64,000 nt of DNA from Bilabrum cf. latius. Lineage: Eukaryota > Bigyra: Bicosoecida > Bigyra > Bicosoecida. Below the pieces are notes generated by a model, which was given only the letters and a program-made list of their open reading frames with translations, was not told the origin of the DNA and ran no database searches. The stretch covers positions 1,054,001 to 1,118,000 of the forward strand of contig OZ237740.1 in the NCBI GenBank assembly GCA_965178125.1. The letters run 5' to 3'. The translations under genes were made by a program, and so were the position numbers. Shown piece by piece: positions 13,970 to 25,900 of this stretch. The first letter of the stretch is position 1. Each line of letters begins with the position of its first letter.

Positions 13970-15700
13970 ATGTTGGAAATGGCTGCACTGTTGGCTATCT
14001 GCTTGTTTGGAGACGTACTGGGACAAACGCTAAAGGCCCCAGACGTTATTACGCTAACCAACGAAAAAATATCTCTCCAGCTCACAGCTCAGTATGGGTA
14101 TGCTATTTCTGGTTTTGGACCTGGCACACAAGATAGCTTCACCAATTTGATCAACCATCATGACGAGGGTCGAGAGGCCCAGCTATCGTTCTACGCCGGG
14201 CCTCGCGGATACGATCCGGGAAAATGCGGCAAGAAAGGCTGGCCGAATTGGCCGTGGAATCCAATTGGAGCCGGGGATTGCTACATGAACAAGGGAACGT
14301 TGCTGCACCTGTCGCAAGCGTCCCCTGACCAGGTGACGATCATCACGAGGCCTCTGCAGTGGGCGTGCGACAACGTGCCGTGCGAGTGCACGTTTCGCCG
14401 CGACATATAGCTAGTGGAGAACACGGCAAGAGTTCGCGCTGTGCTGACCAACAACCGATCGGACAGGACAGACTACGGTAACTTCGGGCAAGAGCTCCCG
14501 GCAGTTTACACTATCTCTCCGCTGTCGCAACTGATCACCTACAACGGCTCTTCACCCTGGACGGGTGCACCAATGTCGACCGTTCCTACCCCGGGGAACC
14601 AGCCACCGTGGGCGCCCGGTAGAACCACCACCTCGGAGGGCTGGGCCGCGTTTGTCGCTCCGCCGGGAAGCAGCGGGGCGACCCTGCCGCCTGGAGTGGG
14701 CGCCGGGCAGGGGGTCGGTCTGGCACACGCTCAGGGCATCAGCAGCTTTCTGCTGGGCTTCCACGGTACCAAGGGCCCCGGCGGTCCCACTGATGATAGC
14801 ACTGGGTACATGGCTGCATTCGACACCGCGGACCTCGCATGGGACATCGTGTATGGCTACAATTTCTCCCTAGTGTTCGGGACCCCCGAGGAGGTGAGAC
14901 AGGAGGCCACGAGGCAGCACGTCGCAGCCGCAGCCACGCACGGCGCTGCCCCCGGTGTGGACGTGGGCTCAATCGCGGAGGAGCTGCTGCAGGCAGGTGT
15001 ACTAGAGAATTAGAGCGAAGGTGCATCGCATTGGGGTGCGCGGGGCCGCTCCATCCAGCACCCCGCGCTGTGGCGGCCAGCGGTGCCGGGCCGCGGCGGC
15101 TCCTTTGCGACTGAAAATGAAGCGTACATGCGACTCGTCGTGCGTTAGAACGATAGTGCCGCGCTCGTTTCGCCGGCGTTCCCGGCCCCGGAGCACTTGC
15201 TCCGGAGCGAGCACATCAAGCTGCGATTGAAGGTGCGCACTTGCTCCGGGGCGTCGCTTGAGTTGCGCGCAGTCGCTGTGGAATCCGACTCCATCGAGTC
15301 GTTTAACGAGACGTCTGTACCGCTTGGAGGTGGTGATCAGCTCCAGCTGTCAGCAATGATGAATCAATGGGCCGGCGCACCCGCCGACTATGCGAAGGGA
15401 GCCGGCGCGGTTGATGCAGCACCCAGTCACAGTGCGACGCGGACGCCGTGGATGCAATTGCAACCTGCTGAAGAGGCCGAGCGTGATCCAGCCGGTGCTA
15501 TCCAACCGGCGGACTGCCCTGAGCACGCTGTTTGGCAGACTGCAGAGCTTGACGTGGACGTGCAGCCTGAAGCTGGCAGTCTGCATCGGCAAGGCGCGCT
15601 GCTGCGCGTGGTGCTTGGCGCTCGTTGGGAGCACCCATCCCTCTCTGCGGCTTCTCGCATCGCCACGGTACACATTGCTAGCGTGCAGACTCATTGGTGA
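13970..15700 (+). CDS. Secreted protein of unrecognised family, bacterial-like
   Basis: Seen: 576 residues, stop TGA, three in-frame UAG codons (14408-14410, 15011-15013 and 15149-15151). The start ATG gives a typical signal peptide (MLEMAALLAICLFGDVLGQ). The mature part has Trp- and Cys-rich motifs such as WPNWPWNPIGAGDCY, PLQWACDNVPCEC and QELPAVYT, and looks like a beta-rich extracellular protein. I recall bacterial hypothetical proteins with WPWNPI and QELPAVY motifs but cannot name a family or activity. Inferred: secreted, possibly carbohydrate-related, because other secreted glycosidases lie in the window. Composition shifts after about residue 345, so a second domain or a domain boundary near the second UAG is likely. 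Confidence 0.8.
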
Positions 15701-15725
15701 CGTACTAGATCAATGCGGCGCACCC

Positions 15726-17543
15726 TGATTCAATGGCACCCCTACTGACGAATACAGAGCATCCATGTACAGTGATGTTTGGGCCGATAGTGGTATACTG
15801 ATCGGATCAATTCCGAGTACGAGCTGAGCGAGACCAGCGCTCTCACTTAGGGGAATTCAGAAGAAGATAAAGGAAATAATTTTTACTTTTATAGAATTGT
15901 TTCTTGTCTTGTTGGCCCCATTTCCTTCGGATATGGATGGGGCGGCATCGCGGCGGAGGCCGGGAGGTGAGGGGGGACCAGTAGTTGGCGGACAACAGAG
16001 GGGCCTACAGCTGAAGGGAGGGGTGCCAGGCGGATAAGGTTTACTCAGCGAGACAGGGCGTCTTAGGGGCGGGTAAGTGTGTGTGTGTCACTGCTGCCCG
16101 GTAGTGTGTGTAATATTCTCTTGGGAGGGGGGCGGAGGCAGACCGCTCCTCCTCCCTCCGCACTCAGTACCAGCATGAACCAGCCCTCTTTTCTGTTCAT
16201 GTGGACCCCCTGACAACGGGGGGACCACGTGGCACCCACGCAGGATGGCGGCGCAGATTCGGAGGGTACCAACACTCATACCTAGCTACCAACATTTAAG
16301 CGTTGCGGAGGGCAACGGAACGGGGCCAGGGAAGCTGCGTGCGTCTAGCCATCTAGAACACGTGGACGAACTGGTGGTGGCCTTTGCCACCATCCCATTT
16401 CACCAACCAGATGAGGCTCCGTGGTCGCATCTGGTGCCGATGGCCACTGTTAGCAGGACCGTTGGTGGGTGGCTTGGGGGGCCAGGGACTTGGCTGAGTC
16501 AAGTAGGCGTGGGAGTAGGGGTGGGTGCGGTCAGTATGAGGTCCGTGCCTCATGTTGATCGCTGTAAATCCGGCTATAGGTCGGAAGCAACCCACCCTCC
16601 CGGTTGCAACAGTGGGGACGGGTGTGAGGTGGCCACGCGTGAGGTGGTCATGAGACTGGGAGCAGAGGTGTGGTCCGTGCCGTAAAATCCCCCATGTGGA
16701 GCACCTCTGTTTTTCTGGAAGCACAAAGAACCGCGTTGCGGGCCCAGGAAACTTCTGTCCTTTGGATGGCTCCGTGGCCGAAGGGGGACAGAGTGACCTG
16801 CACAGCCGAGAGGAGAGCCTGAATCTCGGATCGACCCTGGGACAGTCGCACCGGCGACACCCACCGAGAGAGCGAGGCGAGATCCTGCACAGCGTACGCT
16901 GCAGTGGAGGACCACTGTGGTGCTGCAAGAGGCACGGCAACGTGCGGACAGCAGCCGGACCCCGTATCCTCACAGAGGGTAAGGCAATGGGAGCCTGAAT
17001 AGGAGCGGACCGGGTGACGACTGTGCTGGGGCTGCGGTGAGCATACAGGACCGTGTCGAGCGTGGTGGGCTGGGCGGGATGTGCGAGCGGTGATGCCCTA
17101 ACTCGATCGAGTTCAAGATTTTTTCTTCTTTTTGCGTGGTGGCGTCCCCTAGGTCGGGGCGGCGTGGGTGTTCCTTGCGGCGTTCGATGGGCGAACAGCC
17201 AAAAGGGGGGCCCAGTGTAGATCCCGTGGCCAGTGGCAGGTAGTCCCCATAGCGGCTTGAAAGGTCCGTGCCGCCTGCCCAGTGCCCGGGGAAGCACCAG
17301 CCAAAACCAAAGCGCCACGGAAGGAGGAGATTACGAGGAGCAGGTACTAGGTACGAGAGTGGAAGCTGAGGGCAGGACAAAGCGGCCAGCCGGGCCTAGG
17401 CGGCACGGAGACGGCCGTGCTAGCGACAGACGAGTGGGCGACGGTGGGTAGCGGCGCACGAGTGGCGCGTGGCGGGAGAGGGAGAGTGCTGGGGGAGCGA
17501 AGCATTGAGCGGTTGATCGACAGATCCACATTACCAACCATCA
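15726..17543 (+). repeat. First copy of a 1,818-bp direct tandem repeat
   Basis: This unit is followed directly, with no spacer, by a second copy. The two copies match base for base wherever I compared them except for one site (C at 16005, T at 17823). The unit starts with TGAT and ends with ATCA. Both strands contain open stretches (for example 16353-17318 on the minus strand), but none has a recognisable domain. The unit contains a G-rich plus strand and a short (TG)n tract near 16077-16088. Strand is arbitrary. Confidence 0.93.
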
Positions 17544-19361
17544 TGATTCAATGGCACCCCTACTGACGAATACAGAGCATCCATGTACAGTGATGTTTGG
17601 GCCGATAGTGGTATACTGATCGGATCAATTCCGAGTACGAGCTGAGCGAGACCAGCGCTCTCACTTAGGGGAATTCAGAAGAAGATAAAGGAAATAATTT
17701 TTACTTTTATAGAATTGTTTCTTGTCTTGTTGGCCCCATTTCCTTCGGATATGGATGGGGCGGCATCGCGGCGGAGGCCGGGAGGTGAGGGGGGACCAGT
17801 AGTTGGCGGACAACAGAGGGGCTTACAGCTGAAGGGAGGGGTGCCAGGCGGATAAGGTTTACTCAGCGAGACAGGGCGTCTTAGGGGCGGGTAAGTGTGT
17901 GTGTGTCACTGCTGCCCGGTAGTGTGTGTAATATTCTCTTGGGAGGGGGGCGGAGGCAGACCGCTCCTCCTCCCTCCGCACTCAGTACCAGCATGAACCA
18001 GCCCTCTTTTCTGTTCATGTGGACCCCCTGACAACGGGGGGACCACGTGGCACCCACGCAGGATGGCGGCGCAGATTCGGAGGGTACCAACACTCATACC
18101 TAGCTACCAACATTTAAGCGTTGCGGAGGGCAACGGAACGGGGCCAGGGAAGCTGCGTGCGTCTAGCCATCTAGAACACGTGGACGAACTGGTGGTGGCC
18201 TTTGCCACCATCCCATTTCACCAACCAGATGAGGCTCCGTGGTCGCATCTGGTGCCGATGGCCACTGTTAGCAGGACCGTTGGTGGGTGGCTTGGGGGGC
18301 CAGGGACTTGGCTGAGTCAAGTAGGCGTGGGAGTAGGGGTGGGTGCGGTCAGTATGAGGTCCGTGCCTCATGTTGATCGCTGTAAATCCGGCTATAGGTC
18401 GGAAGCAACCCACCCTCCCGGTTGCAACAGTGGGGACGGGTGTGAGGTGGCCACGCGTGAGGTGGTCATGAGACTGGGAGCAGAGGTGTGGTCCGTGCCG
18501 TAAAATCCCCCATGTGGAGCACCTCTGTTTTTCTGGAAGCACAAAGAACCGCGTTGCGGGCCCAGGAAACTTCTGTCCTTTGGATGGCTCCGTGGCCGAA
18601 GGGGGACAGAGTGACCTGCACAGCCGAGAGGAGAGCCTGAATCTCGGATCGACCCTGGGACAGTCGCACCGGCGACACCCACCGAGAGAGCGAGGCGAGA
18701 TCCTGCACAGCGTACGCTGCAGTGGAGGACCACTGTGGTGCTGCAAGAGGCACGGCAACGTGCGGACAGCAGCCGGACCCCGTATCCTCACAGAGGGTAA
18801 GGCAATGGGAGCCTGAATAGGAGCGGACCGGGTGACGACTGTGCTGGGGCTGCGGTGAGCATACAGGACCGTGTCGAGCGTGGTGGGCTGGGCGGGATGT
18901 GCGAGCGGTGATGCCCTAACTCGATCGAGTTCAAGATTTTTTCTTCTTTTTGCGTGGTGGCGTCCCCTAGGTCGGGGCGGCGTGGGTGTTCCTTGCGGCG
19001 TTCGATGGGCGAACAGCCAAAAGGGGGGCCCAGTGTAGATCCCGTGGCCAGTGGCAGGTAGTCCCCATAGCGGCTTGAAAGGTCCGTGCCGCCTGCCCAG
19101 TGCCCGGGGAAGCACCAGCCAAAACCAAAGCGCCACGGAAGGAGGAGATTACGAGGAGCAGGTACTAGGTACGAGAGTGGAAGCTGAGGGCAGGACAAAG
19201 CGGCCAGCCGGGCCTAGGCGGCACGGAGACGGCCGTGCTAGCGACAGACGAGTGGGCGACGGTGGGTAGCGGCGCACGAGTGGCGCGTGGCGGGAGAGGG
19301 AGAGTGCTGGGGGAGCGAAGCATTGAGCGGTTGATCGACAGATCCACATTACCAACCATCA
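17544..19361 (+). repeat. Second copy of the 1,818-bp direct tandem repeat
   Basis: This copy is identical in length and almost identical in sequence to the preceding one. The match stops exactly at the TG...CA unit boundaries: the base before 15726 differs from the base before 17544, and the bases after 19361 differ from the start of a unit. That sharp edge, together with the TG/CA ends, resembles a long terminal repeat, but no internal retroelement part lies between the copies. It sits immediately upstream of the AGC kinase gene. Confidence 0.93.
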
Positions 19362-19516
19362 AGGGCGGGCCATTGAATGCGAACGTTCATTCTGGCGCAG
19401 CGAACCTTTTGCGACCTAGTCTCGCACGGCCAGGCCAAGAACCATCTCGTGGCATTTTCGACGGTGAATCACAACTCTCTAACCTAAATTTTGCTTGGCT
19501 TGCTTTCAAAACTAAA
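19362..19516 (+). other. Presumed promoter/5' UTR of the AGC kinase gene
   Basis: A 155-bp unique spacer lies between the tandem repeat and the kinase start codon. I see no coding signal and no clear TATA box. The 3' half is AT-richer than its surroundings. Confidence 0.3.
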
Positions 19517-21130
19517 ATGGGGAACGAATAGAGCACTGGAGGGGGCGGAGGGCCCGAGACGGGACCACGAAGAAAAGATAGGGAAGCCGGGCCAAGCCCT
19601 GCGATCAGCGGAGCTCCGGGCCCAGACGGCCTAGAGTCGAAGCCACTGCCCCCTCAGGTCACATCTGGCGGGTCTGCATCTCCGGGAGGGGCAGGTTCAG
19701 GGGCTGGTGGTGGCCCCGGGGGTGCACCGCCGGCACCGGACGTCACGAGCGAAGCGACTGAAGTTCTCATTGATGCGAGATTTGGCAGAAGTAAAGGGCT
19801 CAAGGCCAATATTGAGGATTTCGAGCTTCTCAAGGTGAGATTGTGACGTCAACCTCCAAAGTCTGACATTGTGAGGCAGTTCGAACCGCGTCCACTGCCG
19901 TCCTGTTGTGTCTTCGGTTCCGCAGGTGCTCGGCAAGGGAAGCTTTGGAAAAGTCATGCTTGTGCAAAAGAAGGATGACAAGAAACAGTATGCGCTGAAG
20001 ACTCTCCGAAAGGAAACGCTGCTGAAGCGCAACCAGGTAGCACACACGAAAACGGAACGGTCGGTACTTCAGGCTGTTGACCATCCGTTCATCGTAAAGC
20101 TCATGTACGCATTTCAGACGAGAGATAAACTGTACATTGTAACGGATTACTGCCCTGGTGGAGAGCTTTTCTTTTGGCTCAAGCGCGACAGAGTATTCTC
20201 ACAGGCGAGGGTGCGCTTGTACGCAGCTGAGCTCATACTGGCGCTGGAGCATTTGCACAAGCTCGACATCGTGTATCGCGACTTGAAGCCTGAGAACATC
20301 CTACTGGATGCAGACGGTCACATCAAGCTCACTGACTTCGGCCTGAGCAAGGAGGCCGTCACCGGTTTCGGACGCGAGGGCGGGACCAAGACGGTGAGGC
20401 GCGATTCGCACTTGCCCCTGTTGCATATTCAGTCAAGGTCGTCGCTTGTACATCACCACCGAGCCATCCTTCCATGCCGACCACCCCTTCCTCTCAGTTT
20501 TGCGGCACTCCCGAGTACCTGGCCCCGGAGATCCTCGAGAACGAGGGCCACGGCAAGGCGGTGGACTGGTGGTCCCTCGGCACCCTGCTGTACGAAATGT
20601 GCGCGGGCCTGCCCCCCTTCTACGACACCAACATGGAGATCATGTACGAAAAGATCATGACCGCAGACCTCGTGTTCCCCCGGCACTTCCTCCCCGAGAC
20701 GCGCTCCCTCCTCTCCGGCATGCTCAACCGCGACGTGACCAAGCGCCTGGGTTACAACGGCGCGGAGGAGCTCAAGGCACACCCGTTCTTCGCGGGCCTG
20801 GACTGGGAGAAGGTCATGCGCCGGGAGATCAAGCCGATGTTCAAGCCGCCGCCGTCCACCTCTGAGACCGACGTGCGGAACTTCGAGGAGGAGTTCACGA
20901 GGGAGACGCCCGTCGACTCGGTGGACGAGAGGGGCTACGGGCTGTCGGCCACGCAGGCCGAACGGACCCACTTCGATGACTTCACCTTTGTAGCGGACAG
21001 CGGCCTCGGGAGGTCGACGGGGTCGGGGGCGGGGGCTCTGGGCGCAGCGGGCGGCGGGGCCGCGGTGGGGAGCGGTGCGGGGGGCGCTGGCACCGATTCC
21101 TTCGGGCCGGAGGGAGGCCTGGGGCACTGA
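19517..21130 (+). CDS. AGC-family serine/threonine protein kinase (S6K/SGK/AKT-like)
   Basis: Seen: three exons, 19517-19834, 19926-20393 and 20498-21130 (472 residues, stop TGA), joined at GTGAG...CAG introns of 91 and 104 nt. In-frame UAG is codon 5 (MGNE-UAG-STGG). The protein has a Gly/Pro-rich N terminus and then a full kinase domain: LGKGSFGKV glycine loop, YALKTL lysine, [11 protein letters not shown] catalytic loop, [19 protein letters not shown] activation segment, and [12 protein letters not shown]. The AGC C-terminal tail follows, with a turn-motif-like ETPVDS and a hydrophobic motif FDDFTF. Known: AGC kinases of this form are activated by PDK1 and a hydrophobic-motif kinase in nutrient and lipid signalling. 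No PH domain is present. Ser/Thr in FDDFTF is a likely phosphosite. Confidence 0.94.
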
Positions 21131-21586
21131 GTGGGGTGGGGTGTTAGGAAGGCAAACAACTTGAAGGCGCGTTTTGTGTGTGTGCATGCGCGCGTGGCCC
21201 TGGGGGCGGTGGCAACGTGCTCGGAGGGAGCCAGGTTGCCCGGCCGCTGGGCCTGCGTGGGAGGGTTCACAGCTATACAACTGGCTGCGCTGATGCCCGG
21301 GCATTCGATGCTTTTGTCGCGAGCCGCTTCAGCGATCGGCCTGGTTCATTTAACTGTGCGACGACCAGCTCGGTGGAAGGGATCCCATCCGTCCCCCACC
21401 GCTCTGAGGCGCGGCTTGGTAGCGAGGACTTCCCACCTCACGCGCGGCATGCATCAGGAGGCACGAGGGCAACGCGTGCATGCGTGGCCCTCGGTGCGCC
21501 TGGATGGCTCGTGCAGCCGTATTGATTCAACAATGCTATTCAATTTTCATTTTTCAATTGCTTTGCTTTGAGTAACGCGCAGCGCT
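21131..21586. other. Intergenic region between convergent genes
   Basis: This 456-bp spacer holds the 3' flanks of the kinase (plus strand) and the pseudouridine synthase (minus strand). I see no further gene. An AT-rich patch near 21530-21570 may carry polyadenylation signals. Confidence 0.3.
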
Positions 21587-22777
21587 TCACTGCCGGCCCT
21601 CCACCGGCAGCTGGCTGCAATCGACAGCGTTCTCCCGCAGGACGCACTGCTCGCGCTCAATAACAGCACGGCTAGCGTCATGGATGTGCACTGCACTGCT
21701 ATGCAGCATGGCCCGACCTTTGGGATTGCGCCGCAGCCCGTCGGGGCGACCCCTTCGCACTGTTCCCTCTGCTTGTGTTCCCTGACCCTTGGCTCGTCTG
21801 GCCTAGATCCAGTCCACGGCCTTGCGCAGCAGCTCCTTCCGCACCGGCACCTGCAGCGCGGCCCCTTTGTCGATGCCCTCCACCGAGTACGGGCCATACC
21901 GCACCCTCCTCAGCCGACTGACGGTGAGCCCGAAGTGCTCCATCGTGCGCCGGATCTCGCGGTTCTTGCCCTCTACCAGTGCCATGCGCAGCCACGTGTT
22001 GCGGCCCCAGTCCCCCTTCTCGGGCCTCTCCTTGAGGGTCCAGTCCTCGCCCAGCCCCTGCCTCCTGCGGTTGCCCACTGGCATCACCTGCACCTCCATG
22101 GGCTGCAGCTTCGTGCCGGAGTCGATCACGAGCCCGCGCCGCATCTGCTTGACCATGTTGGCCTGCACACCCCCGAACACACGGACGTGGTACTCCCTCC
22201 GCAGCCCGGCCTCGGGGTGCTCAAGGAACCGGGCCAGCTCGCCGTCGTCGGTTAGCAGCAGCAGCCCCTCGCTCCGGATGTCAAGCCTGCCCACCGCCTT
22301 CAAATTGGACGCATCTGGAAGCCCCATGGATTGCAGTCGTTCGAATATCGTTGGTCTTCCCTCCGGGTCTCTCCTTGTGACGACTTCCCCTGGCAGCTTG
22401 TGAGCCAAGAAAAGCTGCGGAACGTTTGGCTTCGTAGGGACCCGCATGGTCCAGTCTCGCACTGAAATACGGTCCCCTGCTTCAACGCGATCGGAGGGAT
22501 GCTGTACCTTCCGGCCATTGACGTACACCAGCCCGCGCTCCAGCAACTGCTCGGCCTCTCGCCTCGAATGCTAAGAGTACCGCGCGATTGCCTTGCAAAC
22601 GCGCTCTTGCTGCACTGGCAGCCACGAAAATTCAAATGCCGCTTGTTTTGACCGCTTCTCGGAGGTTTGCAGCTGTGAATGTAGCAAGTCGTCGCTCGAT
22701 GCAAGTGAGGCGAAGCTTCTCCTGCAAGCACGTGGTGAATGCGACGCTGCAAAGCAGCGAATTAGCTGATGCATCAT
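21587..22777 (-). CDS. RluB/RsuA-family rRNA pseudouridine synthase, probably organelle-targeted
   Basis: Seen: 396 residues, stop TGA, in-frame UAG at 22571-22573 and at the codon after AVDWI. The N-terminal 65 residues are Arg/Ser/Ala-rich with few acids, like a mitochondrial or plastid presequence. An S4 RNA-binding domain follows (SRREAEQLLERG, VYVNG), with one UAG just before it (ARYS-UAG-HSRREAE). The catalytic domain has GRLDIRSEGLLLLTDDG, which holds the family's catalytic Asp, plus EYHVRV and the C-terminal EGKNREIRRTMEHFGL. Known: the family isomerises uridine in large- or small-subunit rRNA. Inferred: it acts on organellar rRNA. The first UAG falls at a site that is usually hydrophobic but is His in E. 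coli RluB, so it does not discriminate well between amino acids. The tail beyond WI is about 70 residues longer than usual. Confidence 0.88.
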
Positions 22778-22956
22778 GCTAGAAATTAAGCTTCCGGACT
22801 GGTTTGCGATGGTTGCGGCAGACATACTCCAATATATAGGAAATGCTATGCCCAAAACCACTCCGGATCTAATTACCACTTTTTATGCAGTGTTGTTATG
22901 AACTTCCCGAAGAACTCGACGTCTTTGGACTGACGCACATTGAATCATCTCTCACC

Positions 22957-25900
22957 ATGAACAATCAATACCCGCATAATTAGTTTTCTGGTCAATTGTG
23001 AGGGCGTGTATGTATCGGATTGTTTCTCTGCTCCCGACACTCGTGAACCAGGAACTCGCCCAGCAGTCATTTGCCTTCACTTCGCAGTCAAGGAGGCCAG
23101 GGGTTTCAACGTGAGATGATATTACAATGTTTTAAAAACCTTTGTTTGTGTCTGTCACGTGGTGTATCTCGCTCCTATCTTTGCAGGCCTTGTCGCAAAC
23201 ACCGCAGGCTATGTCGTGCAACAACAGCAACCCCCCTATGGCGTGCCGACGATGCCGATGACCCCCGCGGGGTGGCCGATGCAAGGTGGAATTCCGATGG
23301 GAGGTCACCCTGGTATGGTGGCGCCTGCGGGGCACGCGCAGCTCCCCAGTGCACACCCCAGTTTGTAGTCTCAGCAAGCGGCAGCTCAGTCCGCACCAAC
23401 AGCATCGCACACCCGGCGACCGCGCCGTACCTTTAAGATAGAGCTAGACGACGGAAAAGAGCCAGAGTGGGCCACGGAGGCCAAAAAGCGTGCAGAGGTA
23501 GAAGCTGCAGCAAGTGCAGCAGAGCCTGCAGCCACGCAAGCACCGGCCCCGCCCAGCCCCTCTCACCTGAAGAAGTCTGACGACGCCCCAACTGCACCTG
23601 CTCCCATGTCACTTCCAGCAAAATCAAAGGAGGTGAGTTCAGGAGAAGCTGGGCCTCAGAATCTGCAGATCCAGATCCGCGCAACTAGAAAAGACTTCGA
23701 CGTCAAGGATGAATCCGGAAACACCCCTGTGTGGGTGAGCAAGCCCGGCCAGGGCCAGGGCAAGGATCTCGCCCAGGGGTAGGACAAGGGCGAGCTTCGA
23801 GCGGCACCCGCCGACGTCGCATCGACGCAAGAAGCTCAGCCGATCGCGCAGGAAGCAGCCGCCAAGGCCCGCCCGCAGCCCCTAGCTCCCATGGCTCACA
23901 GCTCGAGCGCGCCCGAGCGGCTGCAGCCCGACGAGCCTGAGCCGAAGGCCATGCAGCGGGGGCAGTCCACCACGAGCGTGGGCACGAGCAGCTCCCCCAG
24001 CCACTTCGGACCTCCACCTTCTGGCGGCCACGGTGCACCGCCTGCTTCCGCAGCCAGGGCAGCCCCCAGGGCAGATGCCGTGGACGAGGCGGCAGCGGTA
24101 AAGGCAGCCCCCGAGGCATCCGACTCGGTGCTGGATGAGCCCTTCGAGCCGGGCAAGTTCTCGCCTGCCCAGCTCCGAGGCATCCGCAAGGCCATGGCGG
24201 AGATCCCAAGCAGGTCTGCCTCCGGGCCAGCGGGCCTCCTTGCCGCCGGCCTCCTAGGCTTCTCGCTGGCTCCTCGCTAGCAGACCAAGGAGAAGAAGAA
24301 GGGTAAGGGAGGCAAGGGCAGGCGGCACGACCGCGACCGTTTCTCGGAGGCGGAGCGCATGCGGCTTGTGGCCAGCCTCAAGCGCGTGCAGAACCGGTAC
24401 GACCCCAACGTCAAGCAGGCGCTGGATGAGTATTAGGAGGCGACAAGGAAGGTCACCGCCGTGCTCAACAAGCTGACGGCCGGCAATCAGAAGAAGATGA
24501 TGAAGCAGTTCGAGGAGCTCAAGGTCAAGTCCCACCGCATGCTGGTGACGATCGTGGACCTCATCTTCGACAAGGCCCTTAAGGACAAGCAGTTCCAGGG
24601 AGTCATGGCAGCCCTCATCCGGGACATCAAGCCGCTCTCCACCGAGTGGGTCAAAGGGTACGTCGAGCCCTTGTTTGTGTCCGAGGAGGAGGCAGAGGAC
24701 AACAAGGCCCTGCAGGAGATGCGCATGGCGGCCGTGCAGACCGTTATGGAGGCCGTGGACGCCAAGATGAAGAAGCCCGAGCTGGGCGCGCTGGCCCTGG
24801 CCGAGGCAAAGAAGATCCACGCCGCCATCGAGGAGCAGGCTGCCGCCCTCGAGACACCCAAGGTGACCGACGAGGAAGGCGGGGCGGCCTCTGGCGCCGG
24901 CGCGGGTGCCGGCAGCAGCAGCGCAACGGATGAGGAGCTGCAGGGCATGTCCCCTTACAAGCAGGTGGCTGACCTGGTCAACGGCAAGAGCACATACGGG
25001 CGCACGGAAGAGACGCTCAAGGAGGAGCTGGAGCAGCTCAAGAAGGAGCCAGTGGAGGCAGGATGGTACTTTGACCAGTCTGGAGACCAGCAGACTCCGC
25101 CGCCTGTGAGGTGCAACAAGGCCACAGACGAGGCATCTGCACTGCAAGAGGGCATCCGTCGCAGCCAGTTGGAGAACCTGCTCGGCTCACGCGTAATGAA
25201 AGAGTTTAAGCGACAGGACCAGTTCGCTGCGCTTGAGGAGGCCAAGCTCAAAGACGAGAAGGCTTTGGAAGACGCGCAAAACGCGGGCAGCCTGACGAAG
25301 CCGCTGCGCGACCAGCTAGAGCAGAAGAGGCTGGAGCGTGTCGAGGAGCACATGCAGATCAAGAAGCAGCTGCTCAGCAACATCTCCTTCGTGTCGCATA
25401 TCTTCCTGCAGAGGGTGCTACCTCCCACCATCATCCAGGTCAGCCTTAAGCACCTACTGCTGGGGCATCTCTCTCATGACACGTTAGTCGCGGCCAAGGA
25501 AGTGGGCGAGTCTCCCGACGAGCAGAGCGTAGAGTGCCTGTGCAACCTGATCATGCAGGTGGGCGGGCCCTTCTCTAAATTTGAGGACTAGGCTGTGCAG
25601 AAAAGGCCTGGGTACAAGCCGTTCATGCCCAAGGTGCACGAGGTGCTCTCTCAGCTGCAGCAGAATGATGACCTTGATATCCGCCTGCGGTTTTTGTGCT
25701 AGGACGTGCTGGATGCCGAGTCGAGGGGGTGGGTCGTGAAGGGCAAGCACGTCGCCGCTCTGCAGACCACTACCACGCAGGAGGAGTTCCAGAAGAAGCA
25801 GGCCGCCGAGGAGAGGGCGGCTGCCATGAAGCAGCAGAGGGGCCGCGGGCGCGGCGGTGGTCGCGGAGGCGGCGGCAGGGACTTCCGCCAGGGCGGCGGT

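Noticed and set aside
16353-17318. A 321-codon minus-strand open frame within the 1,818-bp unit, and a 146-codon plus-strand one
   Set aside because: No domain, Pro/His/Arg-biased composition, and the two overlap. They look like chance openings in GC-rich sequence.
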